From the NCBI RefSeq assembly GCF_029223285.1, contig NZ_JARHUJ010000009.1:434001-498000 (forward strand): a DNA stretch of 64,000 bases, given 5' to 3'. This DNA comes from Paraflavitalea sp. CAU 1676 (GTDB lineage Bacteria > Bacteroidota > Bacteroidia > Chitinophagales > Chitinophagaceae). Below, one piece after another: positions 24,645-33,749 of this stretch. Below the pieces are notes generated by a model that had not been told where the DNA came from, did not search any database, and worked only from the letters and a program-made list of their open reading frames with translations. Made by a program: the position numbers and the translations under genes. The number at the start of each line of letters is the position of its first letter. Position 1 is the stretch's first letter.

Positions 24645-27600
24645 ATGAGCATGAGAAAAACGCTGTCACTTGTCATCACCATGTTGTTGCTTACGGGCAC
24701 CCTGCTCGCGCAAACCAGGGTGATCACCGGAAAAGTAACTGACGACAAAGGCGGCCCAGTCCCCAACGCATCAGTAATTATCAAAGGCACCAACACCGGT
24801 ACTACCACCAATGGAGATGGCGCCTTTTCCATCACTGTGCCTGCAACGGCTAAAACGCTGGTCATATCCGCAGTAGGCCAGGGTTCCGCAGAAATCGCGA
24901 TCACCAGTAAGAACATCGTCGATGTATCCTTGAAAAACCTCGACAAAGAATTACAGGAAGTCGTAGTAGTAGGTTATGGAACGCAGAAAAAATCATCTGT
25001 AACTGCCAATATCACAACCGTGAAAGGTGCGGCACTCGCCGATAAACCTGCACCCAGCTTCGATGCCTCCCTCGGTGGCCGCGCAGCAGGTGTACAGATC
25101 ACGGTACCCAACGGTGTGGTGAACAACCCGCCCGTATTCCGCATTCGCGGTACCAACTCGATCAACCTGAGCTCCTATCCGTTGATCGTGATCGATGGAA
25201 TTCCAACATTTACCGGTGACGTTAGTAGCGCCAATGCTGCTGCCAACCCCCTGGCAAGCGTAAATCCTTCAGACATCGAGAGCATGGACATCCTGAAAGA
25301 TGCGGCTGCTACCGCTATATATGGTAGCCGTGGCGCCAATGGTGTTGTGCTGATCACCACGAAAAAGGGTAAGAGAGGAAAATCAAAAGTTACCTATGAT
25401 GGCTGGGCTGGTGTGTCAAAAGCTACCCGGCTTTGGGATATGCTCAATGCCGACGAATATATGCTGGTGAAGAACGAAGGCCTGAAGAATGCTAAATCTA
25501 CCAACTATCCTGGTTTCCTGCCCACCAATGGTCCTGATGGCAAGCCGATCAATACCGACTGGTATGATTATGCTTACCGCAATGGTTTCTCCCACAGCCA
25601 CAACGTGGCAGTGTCTGGTGGTACCGATAATACCACTTATTATTTCTCTGCCGGTTATACCGATCAGCAGGGTATCGTCATCAAGAACTCTTTTAATCGT
25701 AAGAATATTCGCTTTAATGTTGATAACCGCATCAGCAAAATTTTGTCGGTTGGTTTGAATGCGAACTATTCCAACGAGCTGAACAAAGCATCGATCAGCT
25801 CCGGTTCGTTGCCCGGACAGGCTTTCTCTTCTGCAGGTCTGGCCCGTCTCGCACTGGCGCTTCCTCCGAACATTTCACCCTACAACAATGATGGTACCTA
25901 TAATGTAAGTGGAGCCGCTATTGGAAAAATGAACAACGTGGAAGGGATTAATTTCTATAACCCGGTTCCGTTGATCGATCACAACTACTCCAATGCAGAG
26001 AACGATCACATCCAGGGTAATGTGTACATTCAGTTGAAGCCCATCGCCGACCTTACCATCCGCACCAACTACGGTATTGACTATCTCAATGTAGATAATC
26101 GTGGATTCACTACTCCGCTCAATGGCGACGGTTACCCCGGCGGATCTACTTTCGGCCTGCTCAATAAAATGAAGCGCTGGGTGTGGACCACTACGGCACA
26201 ATACGACAAGACTTTCTTCGATAAGCATACCATTTCCGTGCTCGCAGGTACCGAGCAGCAGGGTACCAATACGGAGAGCTATGGCATTAACCGTACCAAC
26301 TTAAGTGATCCCTTTTATACCAACCTGCAAGGTGGATGGCTCAACCAAACTGCTACCGGCATGGGTATTGGAGAAAACTATCTCTGGAGCGGTTTCTCGC
26401 GCCTGAATTATGACTTCGACAGAAAGTATTTCCTGACGGGAACGTTCCGGCGCGATGGCTACTCTGCCTTTGCCGAGGGACTCGAGTATGGTAACTTTTA
26501 CAGTGTGTCTGCTGGCTGGGATGTCTCCCAGGAAAAATTCTTCACCAATTTGGGAATTGACAAAGTGGTGAACAGCTTGCGCCTGCGTGGCAGCTATGGT
26601 ACCAGTGGTAACATTTCTGGTATTGGCAACTTCGCTTCCTATTCATTCTATAGCGCAGGAACCTACAATGGTCAGGCAACGCTGGCATTCTCACAGGCCG
26701 GTAACAAGGAACTTACCTGGGAAACCAGTAAGAAAACGGATATCGGTTTCACATTCGGCTTGTTCAACGACAAGATCACCGGTGAGTTCGCCTATTATAA
26801 AAACGATATCGACGGACTTTTGCTGAACGTTTCTCAATCTCCTTCAACCGGTATGCCCAATAGCCCGCTGATGAACATCGGGGAAATGTACAACAAAGGC
26901 ATCGAGGTAACCCTGAACGCTACACCAGTTTCCAACAAAAACTTCCGTTGGAATACCTCCTTTAACTTCTCTACCAATAAGAATATGGTAACGAAGCTGG
27001 CGCCCGGCGTACCTTTTGTTACCAATGCTACTGGTCTTGAAACGGTCAATATTACCAAGCCAGGATATTCGCTTGGTTACCTTTACCTGATACCTACAGA
27101 AGGTGTTGATCCGCAAACAGGCCGCCGGATATTTGTCAATGCCAATAATGACAGATTGCTGTATGATCACGCTGGTCCTACAGGCGCTAAGTACACTTAC
27201 ATGAAAGATGGTTCTCCAGCACCTGCCATCGATCTGGGCAGAGACGCAAGGACCCTTTACCAAAGTACGCCCAAATTCTACGGTGGTTTCGACAATACCT
27301 TCAGCTACAAGAAATTTGATCTCAATGTACTCCTGACTTACCAGGGCGGATTCTACGTGTACAACGGTACACAGGCAACCATCCGTGATCAGCGTTTCTG
27401 GAACAGCGAAAAGGCTGTGCTCAACCGCTGGCAGAAACCCGGCGATGTTACCGAAATTCCCCGCCTCGTATTCGGCGACAACGTGTCTAATGGTTCTGCC
27501 AACCCAATTTCCGACAACGTGCAAAAAGGCGATTTCGTGAAGCTGCGTAACGTAGCACTGGGCTACACGTTCGATCAGAAAGCACTCTCAAAAGTGGGTC

Positions 27601-27773
27601 TTTCTACAGCAAGAATGTACGTGTCTGGTCAAAACCTGGCGGTTTTGACTGCTTACAATGGACCCGATCCGGAAGTTTCCACCAACGGCAACGGCAACGG
27701 CAACCAGGGTGTAGACCGCAACTCAGTGGGTAATGCCATCACATTTACAGTGGGCCTTACACTTGGATTCTAA
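24645..27773 (+). CDS. SusC/RagA-family TonB-linked outer-membrane transporter
   Basis: A 1042-residue outer-membrane receptor. Domains in order: signal peptide (LSLVITMLLLTGTLLAQ), a carboxypeptidase-regulatory-like module (VITGKVTDDKGGPVPNASVIIKGTNTGT... to about residue 95), a TonB-box-like stretch (KELQEVVVVGYGTQKKSSVT), the plug with VFRIRGTNSINLSSYPLIVIDGIP, SRGANGVVLITTKKG, and then the long beta-barrel. The C-terminus has a NGNGNGN run encoded by a perfect hexamer repeat near 27690 and the barrel end FTVGLTLGF. Proteins of this kind pair with a SusD lipoprotein and import glycans or peptides energised by ExbB/ExbD/TonB. The substrate is not predictable because no hydrolase gene is next to it. 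The start could also be the ATG six bases downstream. Confidence 0.95.
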   Translation: MSMRKTLSLVITMLLLTGTLLAQTRVITGKVTDDKGGPVPNASVIIKGTNTGTTTNGDGAFSITVPATAKTLVISAVGQGSAEIAITSKNIVDVSLKNLDKELQEVVVVGYGTQKKSSVTANITTVKGAALADKPAPSFDASLGGRAAGVQITVPNGVVNNPPVFRIRGTNSINLSSYPLIVIDGIPTFTGDVSSANAAANPLASVNPSDIESMDILKDAAATAIYGSRGANGVVLITTKKGKRGKSKVTYDGWAGVSKATRLWDMLNADEYMLVKNEGLKNAKSTNYPGFLPTNGPDGKPINTDWYDYAYRNGFSHSHNVAVSGGTDNTTYYFSAGYTDQQGIVIKNSFNRKNIRFNVDNRISKILSVGLNANYSNELNKASISSGSLPGQAFSSAGLARLALALPPNISPYNNDGTYNVSGAAIGKMNNVEGINFYNPVPLIDHNYSNAENDHIQGNVYIQLKPIADLTIRTNYGIDYLNVDNRGFTTPLNGDGYPGGSTFGLLNKMKRWVWTTTAQYDKTFFDKHTISVLAGTEQQGTNTESYGINRTNLSDPFYTNLQGGWLNQTATGMGIGENYLWSGFSRLNYDFDRKYFLTGTFRRDGYSAFAEGLEYGNFYSVSAGWDVSQEKFFTNLGIDKVVNSLRLRGSYGTSGNISGIGNFASYSFYSAGTYNGQATLAFSQAGNKELTWETSKKTDIGFTFGLFNDKITGEFAYYKNDIDGLLLNVSQSPSTGMPNSPLMNIGEMYNKGIEVTLNATPVSNKNFRWNTSFNFSTNKNMVTKLAPGVPFVTNATGLETVNITKPGYSLGYLYLIPTEGVDPQTGRRIFVNANNDRLLYDHAGPTGAKYTYMKDGSPAPAIDLGRDARTLYQSTPKFYGGFDNTFSYKKFDLNVLLTYQGGFYVYNGTQATIRDQRFWNSEKAVLNRWQKPGDVTEIPRLVFGDNVSNGSANPISDNVQKGDFVKLRNVALGYTFDQKALSKVGLSTARMYVSGQNLAVLTAYNGPDPEVSTNGNGNGNQGVDRNSVGNAITFTVGLTLGF

Positions 27774-27802
27774 TTAACTGATCAACACTCAAAAAAAAGA
27801 AC

Positions 27803-29269
27803 ATGAAAAGATATATGTTTAAGTTGGCACTGGTGGGTGGAATGACATCTGTGCTGTTCTCCTGTCAGAAGAAAACATTAAACCCGACTTCAAATACTTC
27901 GCTGTCTGATGTCACTGCGTTTGAAACGATCGACCGGATCGAAAACCAGGTAAAGGGAGTTTATTCAGCGCTCAAGTCTGGCCAAATGTATGGTGGTCGC
28001 TATTTTATCTACCACGATGCCCGTGGTGAGAATTTCATATCGGACGATGGTAACCGCGTAACTGCCCGTGCACCCTGGGAGTTTGCCATCAATAGTGGTG
28101 ATGATGAGTGCAAAAACCTGTGGTCCGCTGCCTATACAGCTATTAACCGATCCAACCTGTTCCTCGATGGGATGGAAGAGACCGGTAATAAAGTAGCTGG
28201 TGACAAGGCCAAGGCGTTTCAGGCGGAAGCCCGTTTTGGCCGTGCACTGTCCTATTATAGCTTGTTGCAATTGTACGCCCGCCCATATTGGGATGGCAAC
28301 GGTAGCAAACGTGGATTGCCATTGCGCCTGGTTGGTATCAAAGGCCCGGGTTTCAATGACCTGGCTGCCGCTTCGGTAGCAGAAGTCTATAAGCAGGTTA
28401 TCGATGACCTGGACTTTGCCGAGGCCAACCTGCCTGTCACTATCGCCGACGCGGCGACACGCACTATCCGGGCACACCGTAATACCGCGATCGCGTTGAA
28501 AGTACGGGTTTACCTGATCATGCGCGATTATCCGAAAGTAATTACAGAAGCCAATAAGATCGTTTCTACGGCTGCTCCCTTTACGGCAACTTCCGGTGTG
28601 GCGCACGCGCTGCAGGCTAGTTATCCTGCCATATTCTCTTCGGCTGTAAATAGTACCGAATCGATCTTTTCCATGGGTTTCACGATCAACGACGCGCCTG
28701 GTACGCAAAACCAGCTGGGACACTATTACCGTTCCAAAGCTGCCGGTGGTGCTGCCATCTTTTACCTGAACCCGGCAAAGGTCCTGGGCGATGCAAGCTG
28801 GAAGACGTCAGACGATCGCCGAAAAGTGATCGATACCTCGACAGGGAAAGCATACCTGAAGAAATTCAATGGTGGAACCCCCTGGCTCGATTGGGCGCCG
28901 GTGATCAGGTATTCCGAAGTATTGCTGAGTCTCTCTGAGGCGCTGGCACGTACCAATGCTGGCAGCGTAGATGCGCGTGCAGTTGCACTGCTCAGTGCCG
29001 TACGCAGCCGCTCCGATGCCTCTACGACCTATACTGCTGCGGATTTCGCCAACTCCACAGCCCTGGTGGACGCCATCATCAGAGAAAGGAACATCGAGTT
29101 TATCGGCGAAGGGATCCGTGGTCTCGACATCATGCGCCTTGGACTTGAGTTTCCCGGACGGGTAGCGGCCAATGGGGTAGTGGTAACGCCTGTGCCTTCC
29201 ACAAATGAAGCCTATATCTGGCCCATTTCTGCAGACGAGACCAGGTTGAATACGCTCATCAAGAACTAA
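27803..29269 (+). CDS. SusD/RagB-family nutrient-binding lipoprotein
   Basis: A 488-residue surface lipoprotein that pairs with the upstream SusC, 29 bases away. The signal (KLALVGGMTSVLFSC) has the lipobox Cys at 21. The N-terminal part has SusD-type TPR-like helices: VTAFETIDRIENQVKGVYSALKSG and FQAEARFGRALSYYSLLQLYARPYW. The C-terminal signature is AIIRERNIEFIGEGIRGLDIMRLGLEFPG. SusD lids the SusC channel and binds the ligand on the outer leaflet of the outer membrane. The pair has no adjacent enzyme, sensor or sigma factor genes, which differs from typical polysaccharide utilisation loci and suits peptide or metabolite uptake or an unlinked system. A terminator follows. Confidence 0.92.
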   Translation: MKRYMFKLALVGGMTSVLFSCQKKTLNPTSNTSLSDVTAFETIDRIENQVKGVYSALKSGQMYGGRYFIYHDARGENFISDDGNRVTARAPWEFAINSGDDECKNLWSAAYTAINRSNLFLDGMEETGNKVAGDKAKAFQAEARFGRALSYYSLLQLYARPYWDGNGSKRGLPLRLVGIKGPGFNDLAAASVAEVYKQVIDDLDFAEANLPVTIADAATRTIRAHRNTAIALKVRVYLIMRDYPKVITEANKIVSTAAPFTATSGVAHALQASYPAIFSSAVNSTESIFSMGFTINDAPGTQNQLGHYYRSKAAGGAAIFYLNPAKVLGDASWKTSDDRRKVIDTSTGKAYLKKFNGGTPWLDWAPVIRYSEVLLSLSEALARTNAGSVDARAVALLSAVRSRSDASTTYTAADFANSTALVDAIIRERNIEFIGEGIRGLDIMRLGLEFPGRVAANGVVVTPVPSTNEAYIWPISADETRLNTLIKN

Positions 29270-29301
29270 TAGGTATGACCGAATATGCTGCTTAAATAAA
29301 G

Positions 29302-29337
29302 GAAACCCCGGAACGCAAGATCCCGGGGTTTCTTTTT
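29302..29337 (+). terminator. Terminator after the SusD gene
   Basis: GAAACCCCGG (29302-29311) pairs with CCGGGGTTTC (29323-29332), followed by TTTTTA. It ends the susCD transcript. Confidence 0.8.
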
Positions 29338-29379
29338 ATCTTGTAACATACTCCCTTATCTGCAATACACACCCTGCTT

Positions 29380-30066
29380 ATGAAGAAGAAAGTATTGGCT
29401 TTGGTATTATCCCTGTTTTTCCTGCAATGCCTGTGGGCGCAGGATAACCCTTTCATGAACGATGCCAATGGGCGCCCTCTTTACAGGCAAACGAATTACC
29501 GCGTTGAAGGTACCCCGTATTATCATGACGGATACACCATTGCTGAGATCACATCGTTGTACGGGAAGGTGTATCCCCCGGTGAACGTCAAGTTCAATAT
29601 TCAAACCAATGAGGTGTTATACATGGCAGATGACGGTACCGAAATGGTGGCCACCATGCCCATCCGTCGTATACGGTTAATCGGTTTCATGAGTCCTGAA
29701 GGGGCGCGGGACCGGATACTTGAGTCGTTTTCCGAACAGCCGCTCAATGCGACCAATGCACCCGTATACGAAAAAATCGACACTGGCCGTATCACTGTGC
29801 TTAAGCAGATAAAAATTACCTATATCGACAACAAGGAGTTCAATCAGTCTACCGTTGTCCGTAATTTCAAACGGAAAGAAACCTGGCATCTCCTCTCCGC
29901 GAATGGAGTCGTAAAGAACTTCGAAACCGGTAAGGAGGCCATGCTGGCTACCCTCACCGATAAACCTAAAGAGATCACGGCTTACATAGATAAAGAAAAA
30001 TTGAAATGCCGCAGTGTGGAAGATTGCCGTAAAGTGATCCGTTATTATAATACGCTGTTTCAGTAA
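29380..30066 (+). CDS. Secreted protein of unknown function, copy 1 of a tandem pair
   Basis: I recognise no named family. The 228-residue protein has a signal peptide (LVLSLFFLQCLWAQ). The mature start is DNPFMNDANGRPLYRQTNYRVEGTPYY, followed by GKVYPPVNVKFNIQTNEVLYMADDGTEM and PIRRIRLIGF, then a middle strand-rich part (DTGRITVLKQIKITYIDNKEFN). The C-terminus, IDKEKLKCRSVEDCRKVIRYYNTLF, has two cysteines and looks like a short helix. It is clearly paralogous to the next gene along its full length. The predominance of strands suggests a small beta fold in the periplasm or envelope. It lies just after the susCD terminator but is probably a separate transcript. Confidence 0.6.
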   Translation: MKKKVLALVLSLFFLQCLWAQDNPFMNDANGRPLYRQTNYRVEGTPYYHDGYTIAEITSLYGKVYPPVNVKFNIQTNEVLYMADDGTEMVATMPIRRIRLIGFMSPEGARDRILESFSEQPLNATNAPVYEKIDTGRITVLKQIKITYIDNKEFNQSTVVRNFKRKETWHLLSANGVVKNFETGKEAMLATLTDKPKEITAYIDKEKLKCRSVEDCRKVIRYYNTLFQ

Positions 30067-30089
30067 ATTGAGGGCTCAAATCGTTACCC

Positions 30090-30797
30090 ATGAACCGCCA
30101 TACCTTTGTTACCCTGCTTGCACTGTTGTATGTTGTTGCCGGCCAGGCCCAGGACCAGATATACGGCAATCCCTACGTTAACCACTGGATGAAAGATGCC
30201 AGCGGCCGGTTGGTGAGCGAGCAGGCAGAATACCGTTCGGAAGGAAGCCCCTACTATAGCGACAATTACAGTACGGTGGAGATCACCACCACCAGCGGAA
30301 AAGTGTATCCGAATATCCAGGTAAAGTTCAATGTGCAGGCCAATGAGATCGTGTACCGAACACCGGAAGGGAAGGAGATGGTAGCGGCCGTACCCATTCG
30401 CCGCATCCGCTTTATCGCAATGGCAGGGGAGGAGGGTACCTCCGATCTGGTATTGGAAACATTTACTGCCCAGGCGATCAACGAAGCCAATGCGCCGGTG
30501 TATGAGCAGGCCGATTCCGGACGCATTACTACCCTGAAGCAAATCAGGATTACCTATAAAGATGTAAAAGAGTTCAATGAAGCGTCTCCCTTGCGCAAAT
30601 TCACCCGCAAGGAAAGCTGGTGGGTACGTGGCATCGGCAATGAGGTAGTCAAACTAGAAACCGGTAAAGAAGCATTACTGGTATTGTTGAAAGATAAAAG
30701 CACCGAAGTAACGGCCTATATCGAAAAGGAAAAGCTGAAATGCCGCAGCATAGACGACTGCCGCAAAGTGATCCGGTACTACAATACCCTGTTTTAA
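30090..30797 (+). CDS. Secreted protein of unknown function, copy 2 of the tandem pair
   Basis: A 235-residue protein colinear with the preceding one. The signal peptide is LLALLYVVAGQAQ. Matching blocks are the early YRSEGSPYYSDNY, then KVYPNIQVKFNVQANEIVYRTPEGKEM and PIRRIRFIAM, the DSGRITTLKQIRITYKDVKEFNE middle, and the LKCRSIDDCRKVIRYYNTLF tail. The two cysteines are kept. Only 23 bases separate it from copy 1, so the pair is probably one transcript, ended by the hairpin at 30823. It carries a few extra residues in the TRKESWWVRGIGNEVVK part. Neighbour context does not hint at a function beyond the nearby SusCD pair, which may be coincidental. Confidence 0.6.
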   Translation: MNRHTFVTLLALLYVVAGQAQDQIYGNPYVNHWMKDASGRLVSEQAEYRSEGSPYYSDNYSTVEITTTSGKVYPNIQVKFNVQANEIVYRTPEGKEMVAAVPIRRIRFIAMAGEEGTSDLVLETFTAQAINEANAPVYEQADSGRITTLKQIRITYKDVKEFNEASPLRKFTRKESWWVRGIGNEVVKLETGKEALLVLLKDKSTEVTAYIEKEKLKCRSIDDCRKVIRYYNTLF

Positions 30798-30822
30798 AGC
30801 ACTATGAGCAAAAATGTAGCAG

Positions 30823-30845
30823 GCACCCCGCGGGGTGCTTTTTTT
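30823..30845 (+). terminator. Terminator after the tandem pair
   Basis: The palindrome GCACCCCGCGGGGTGC (30823-30838) is followed by a seven-base T-run. The loop must open a few pairs, but as a terminator it is convincing. Confidence 0.8.
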
Positions 30846-30915
30846 ATGCCCACCCCCTCCGGAGTCTCCCTGCGTAACTTAAAAATGACTACATTTCGGC
30901 AAAAAAACACTCCAT

Positions 30916-31842
30916 ATGGAATTGCTTCAATCGTATTGGTGGGTCATCGTCATACTGCTGGTGCTTTTTGCCGGACTCAAAACCATCAACCAGGGCTTCG
31001 TTGGTGTAGTCACCATGTTTGGTAAATACCAGCGCGTGGTGCGCCCCGGCCTCAACCTGCTCATACCCTTCCTGGAACAGATCGCCAAGCGCGTAAGTAT
31101 ACAGAACCGCTCCGTCGAAATGGAATTTCAGGCCGTCACTGCCGACCAGGCCAATGTATATTTCAAAAGCATGTTGCTCTATTCCGTGCAAAATGCCGAT
31201 GAAGAGACTATTAAAAAAGTAGCGTTCAAGTTCCTCAGCGAGCGCGATCTCATGCAGGCGCTTACCCGTACCATCGAAGGCACCATCCGGTCGTTTGTAG
31301 CTACTAAGCGCCAGGCCGAGATCCTCGCATTGCGCAAAGACCTCGTGGAGTATGTAAAAGATCAGATCGATCAGTTACTCGAAACCTGGGGTTATCACTT
31401 GCAAGATCTTCAGATCAATGATATCACCTTCGATCAGGCCATCATGGATTCCATGAGTCGCGTAGTAGCCAGCAACAACCTCAAAGCTGCCGCCGAGAAC
31501 GAAGGACAGGCCCTGCTCATTACCAAAACCAAAGCTGCAGAAGCTGAAGGTAACGCCATCAAGATCGCCGCCGAGGCAGAACGCCAGGCAGCACAATTAC
31601 GCGGTCAGGGTGTGGCGCTCTTCCGCGAAGAAGTGGCCAAAGGTATGAGCCATGCCGCCGAGCAAATGAAACAAGCCAACCTCGATACCAATGTGATCCT
31701 GTTCTCGATGTGGACAGAAGCCGTCAAGAACTTCGCCGAATACGGAAAAGGCAACGTCATCTTCCTCGATGGCAGTCCCGATGGTATGGAACATACCATG
31801 AAACAGATACAGGCCATGATGCTCAAGAAAAGTGGTACATAA
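30916..31842 (+). CDS. SPFH (band 7/stomatin-like) membrane protein
   Basis: A 308-residue protein with one N-terminal membrane helix (YWWVIVILLVLFAGLKTI) and the SPFH domain: NQGFVGVVTMFGKYQRVVRPGLNLLIPF, QNRSVEMEFQAVTADQANVYF and EILALRKDLVEYVKDQID. The second half is a long Ala/Glu/Lys-rich coiled coil (AENEGQALLITKTKAAEAEGNAIKIAAEAERQ), the part through which stomatin/flotillin proteins form large rings. The usual role is membrane-domain organisation and regulation of proteases or channels. No NfeD-type protease partner is adjacent. It precedes the ExbB/ExbD pair by 100 bases but has its own spacing. Confidence 0.9.
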   Translation: MELLQSYWWVIVILLVLFAGLKTINQGFVGVVTMFGKYQRVVRPGLNLLIPFLEQIAKRVSIQNRSVEMEFQAVTADQANVYFKSMLLYSVQNADEETIKKVAFKFLSERDLMQALTRTIEGTIRSFVATKRQAEILALRKDLVEYVKDQIDQLLETWGYHLQDLQINDITFDQAIMDSMSRVVASNNLKAAAENEGQALLITKTKAAEAEGNAIKIAAEAERQAAQLRGQGVALFREEVAKGMSHAAEQMKQANLDTNVILFSMWTEAVKNFAEYGKGNVIFLDGSPDGMEHTMKQIQAMMLKKSGT

Positions 31843-31905
31843 CTTCGTGGCCCCTTATATAACAAAGTTTTAAGAAATATAAACGGCTAAAAAACGTTTT
31901 GGGCA

Positions 31906-31913
31906 TACATTTG
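31906..31913 (+). promoter_or_regulatory. Minus-7 box TACATTTG before the ExbB-like gene
   Basis: A perfect TAnnTTTG motif, 30 bases before the ATG at 31943. No clear minus-33 box at the standard distance. It suggests the motor genes have their own promoter, separate from the SPFH gene. Confidence 0.4.
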
Positions 31914-31942
31914 ATACTTTTACACCACTAAAACAACACTGG

Positions 31943-32650
31943 ATGAATTGGTTTTTTCTTCAGGTCACCAATCCGGCAACCTCCCTGGCAGATTCCTTGA
32001 AGCAGGTAGCACAGGGAAGTGGTACAGCGCCCTCTATGAATGTAATGGAAATGTTGGCCCATGGCGGCCCCTTGATGATACCCTTGGGCATCCTGCTCGT
32101 GCTGGCGGTATTCTTTTTCTTCGAAAGGCTGATCGCTATCCGCAAAGCCAGCAATATCGATCCCAATTTCATGAACATCATTCGTGATAACGTGTTCAGT
32201 GGCAACGTATCGGCCGCCCGGTCGCTGGCCAAGAATACGTCGAATCCGGTAGCCCGCATGATTGATAAGGGACTGCAGCGCATCGGCAAGCCCATCGACG
32301 CCATCGAAAAGAGCATGGAGAATGTTGGTAAACTGGAGATCTACAAGATGGAAAAGAACCTTTCTATGTTGTCGCTGGTGTATGGCATTGCGCCCATGTT
32401 CGGGTTCCTCGGTACCATCTTCGGTATGTTGCAGTTGTTTTACAACATCAATGCGTCGGGCGATTTTACGCCTGCGCAGATCGCCGGTGGTATCTATACC
32501 AAGATGATCACCTCGGCCAGTGGTTTGATCATTGGTCTGTTGGCCTACGTAGGTTATAACTTCCTCAATGCGCAGATCGATAAGAATGTGAACCGCATGG
32601 AGGTGGCCAGCGCCGAGTTCATCGACATCCTGCAGGAACCCACCCGGTAA
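31943..32650 (+). CDS. MotA/TolQ/ExbB proton-channel family protein
   Basis: A 235-residue inner-membrane protein. Helix 1 is PLMIPLGILLVLAVFFFFERLIAI, and the paired helices of the family follow near LSMLSLVYGIAPMFGFLGTIFGMLQLF and ITSASGLIIGLLAYVGYNFL. The signature APMFGFLGTIFGM is the TolQ/ExbB core. With the next gene it forms a proton-driven motor that powers TonB-dependent uptake (which would energise SusC-type receptors) or Tol-Pal-like envelope functions. No TonB or TolA is present here, so which of the two cannot be decided. Next gene: 18 bases later. Confidence 0.9.
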   Translation: MNWFFLQVTNPATSLADSLKQVAQGSGTAPSMNVMEMLAHGGPLMIPLGILLVLAVFFFFERLIAIRKASNIDPNFMNIIRDNVFSGNVSAARSLAKNTSNPVARMIDKGLQRIGKPIDAIEKSMENVGKLEIYKMEKNLSMLSLVYGIAPMFGFLGTIFGMLQLFYNINASGDFTPAQIAGGIYTKMITSASGLIIGLLAYVGYNFLNAQIDKNVNRMEVASAEFIDILQEPTR

Positions 32651-32668
32651 TCAGTAAACACCATCAGC

Positions 32669-33067
32669 ATGAATTTAAGAAACAGGTTAAGACAACACCC
32701 GGAATTGCATGCAGGAGCCCTGAACGACATCCTGTTCATCCTGCTGTTCTTCTTCCTGATCGTGTCTACCATCGCCAATCCCAATATCGTGAAGGTGAAC
32801 AACCCGCGCGGTACAAAAGATACCAAGGCCAAGCAGCACATCACCGTATCGATCGATAATGCACAGCAATGTTACATCGGCACCAAAAAGACCGACCCTC
32901 TATTGTTCGATACTTTGCTGAAAGCCGAGATCATGAAGTTCAAACAGCAGATCGATACACCCGTAGTGGTGATCAATGCCGATACCGTAGCCTATTGGGG
33001 CGAGATCTTCCGCATCATGCGCGTATCCAAAGGCGCCGGTGCGAAAGTAGTAGCGAACGTGAAGTAA
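32669..33067 (+). CDS. ExbD/TolR-family biopolymer transport protein
   Basis: A 132-residue protein with the ExbD/TolR layout: short cytoplasmic N-terminus, a single helix (GALNDILFILLFFFLIVSTIANPNIV) carrying the conserved Asp in LNDILF that binds the proton, and a periplasmic domain (HITVSIDNAQQCYIGTKKTDPLLFDTLLKAEI... AYWGEIFRIMRVSKGAGAKV). It is co-transcribed with the ExbB-like gene and forms the motor's stator core with it. The periplasmic domain should bind peptidoglycan, as in TolR/ExbD. Confidence 0.9.
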   Translation: MNLRNRLRQHPELHAGALNDILFILLFFFLIVSTIANPNIVKVNNPRGTKDTKAKQHITVSIDNAQQCYIGTKKTDPLLFDTLLKAEIMKFKQQIDTPVVVINADTVAYWGEIFRIMRVSKGAGAKVVANVK

Positions 33068-33101
33068 GCGGCAAGGCGAGAATCTTACGATATAATACTC
33101 C

Positions 33102-33638
33102 ATGCTCGACCCCGTTATTCAGAACTCAACACCGGCTGATAACCGTAAATTGCTGGCGGTAGCGATAGCTTCGTTGGCAATACTTCATTTGGTAGAATTT
33201 GCACTCCACGGAAGAGTGCCTGAACGCATAGGACCGGGAGAGGTGAAAATTAATATAAGTGGGCTAATTCTCCTGGTAAGTAACTATGTTGTATTTCTTT
33301 TCACCTTTAAAAAGGCGCTGAAAGACAGTCCGCAGGTACGACTTATTTATCTCCTGGTGTTTGGGTGTTTGATAGTTTTTTTTGCAGAGATCATCTGCCA
33401 AACGGTACGGCTTGGTTTGGAACAGGCGGGAATTGGAGAAACGGGAGGATTGCGTGGGGCGCTGGTGTCGATATTGGGCCAACCATTATGTTCATTGATG
33501 GTATCAGTACCCCTCGCTATTGAATTGCGCTACAAAAACAAGTTACTGGCCACGTTAATATTCTTTGCAATAGGGTTTTTAGCCTGGTACCTTTTTATCC
33601 ATCTAGGATTATTGGAAGATTTGAGATCTCTGTTATGA
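33102..33638 (+). CDS. Small multi-helix membrane protein of unknown function
   Basis: A 178-residue protein with about four hydrophobic segments: LLAVAIASLAILHLVEFAL, ISGLILLVSNYVVFLFTF, LIYLLVFGCLIVFFAEIICQ, and near the C-terminus SLMVSVPLAIEL then LLATLIFFAIGFLAWYLFIHLGL. I see no known family motif. It starts 35 bases after the ExbD gene and could be a passenger of the motor operon; GC content and spacing give no other clue. Membrane topology cannot be fixed by eye. Nothing in the following 110 bases looks like a gene. Confidence 0.55.
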   Translation: MLDPVIQNSTPADNRKLLAVAIASLAILHLVEFALHGRVPERIGPGEVKINISGLILLVSNYVVFLFTFKKALKDSPQVRLIYLLVFGCLIVFFAEIICQTVRLGLEQAGIGETGGLRGALVSILGQPLCSLMVSVPLAIELRYKNKLLATLIFFAIGFLAWYLFIHLGLLEDLRSLL

Positions 33639-33749
33639 GTTTAACGTGTATTACCGCCCCCCTTAATTCTTCTTTAAGCTTCAACATTTATTGTCCCGCG
33701 GTAATTTGGGATTATCCTCCTTCCAATGTCTAAGTTGCCTCGTTGCCTC

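Noticed and set aside
27680-27715. Hexamer repeat in the SusC gene as a mutational hotspot
   Set aside because: The ggcaac repeat encodes NGNGNGN in frame near the barrel end; it is short and three-divisible, so slippage would not break the gene.
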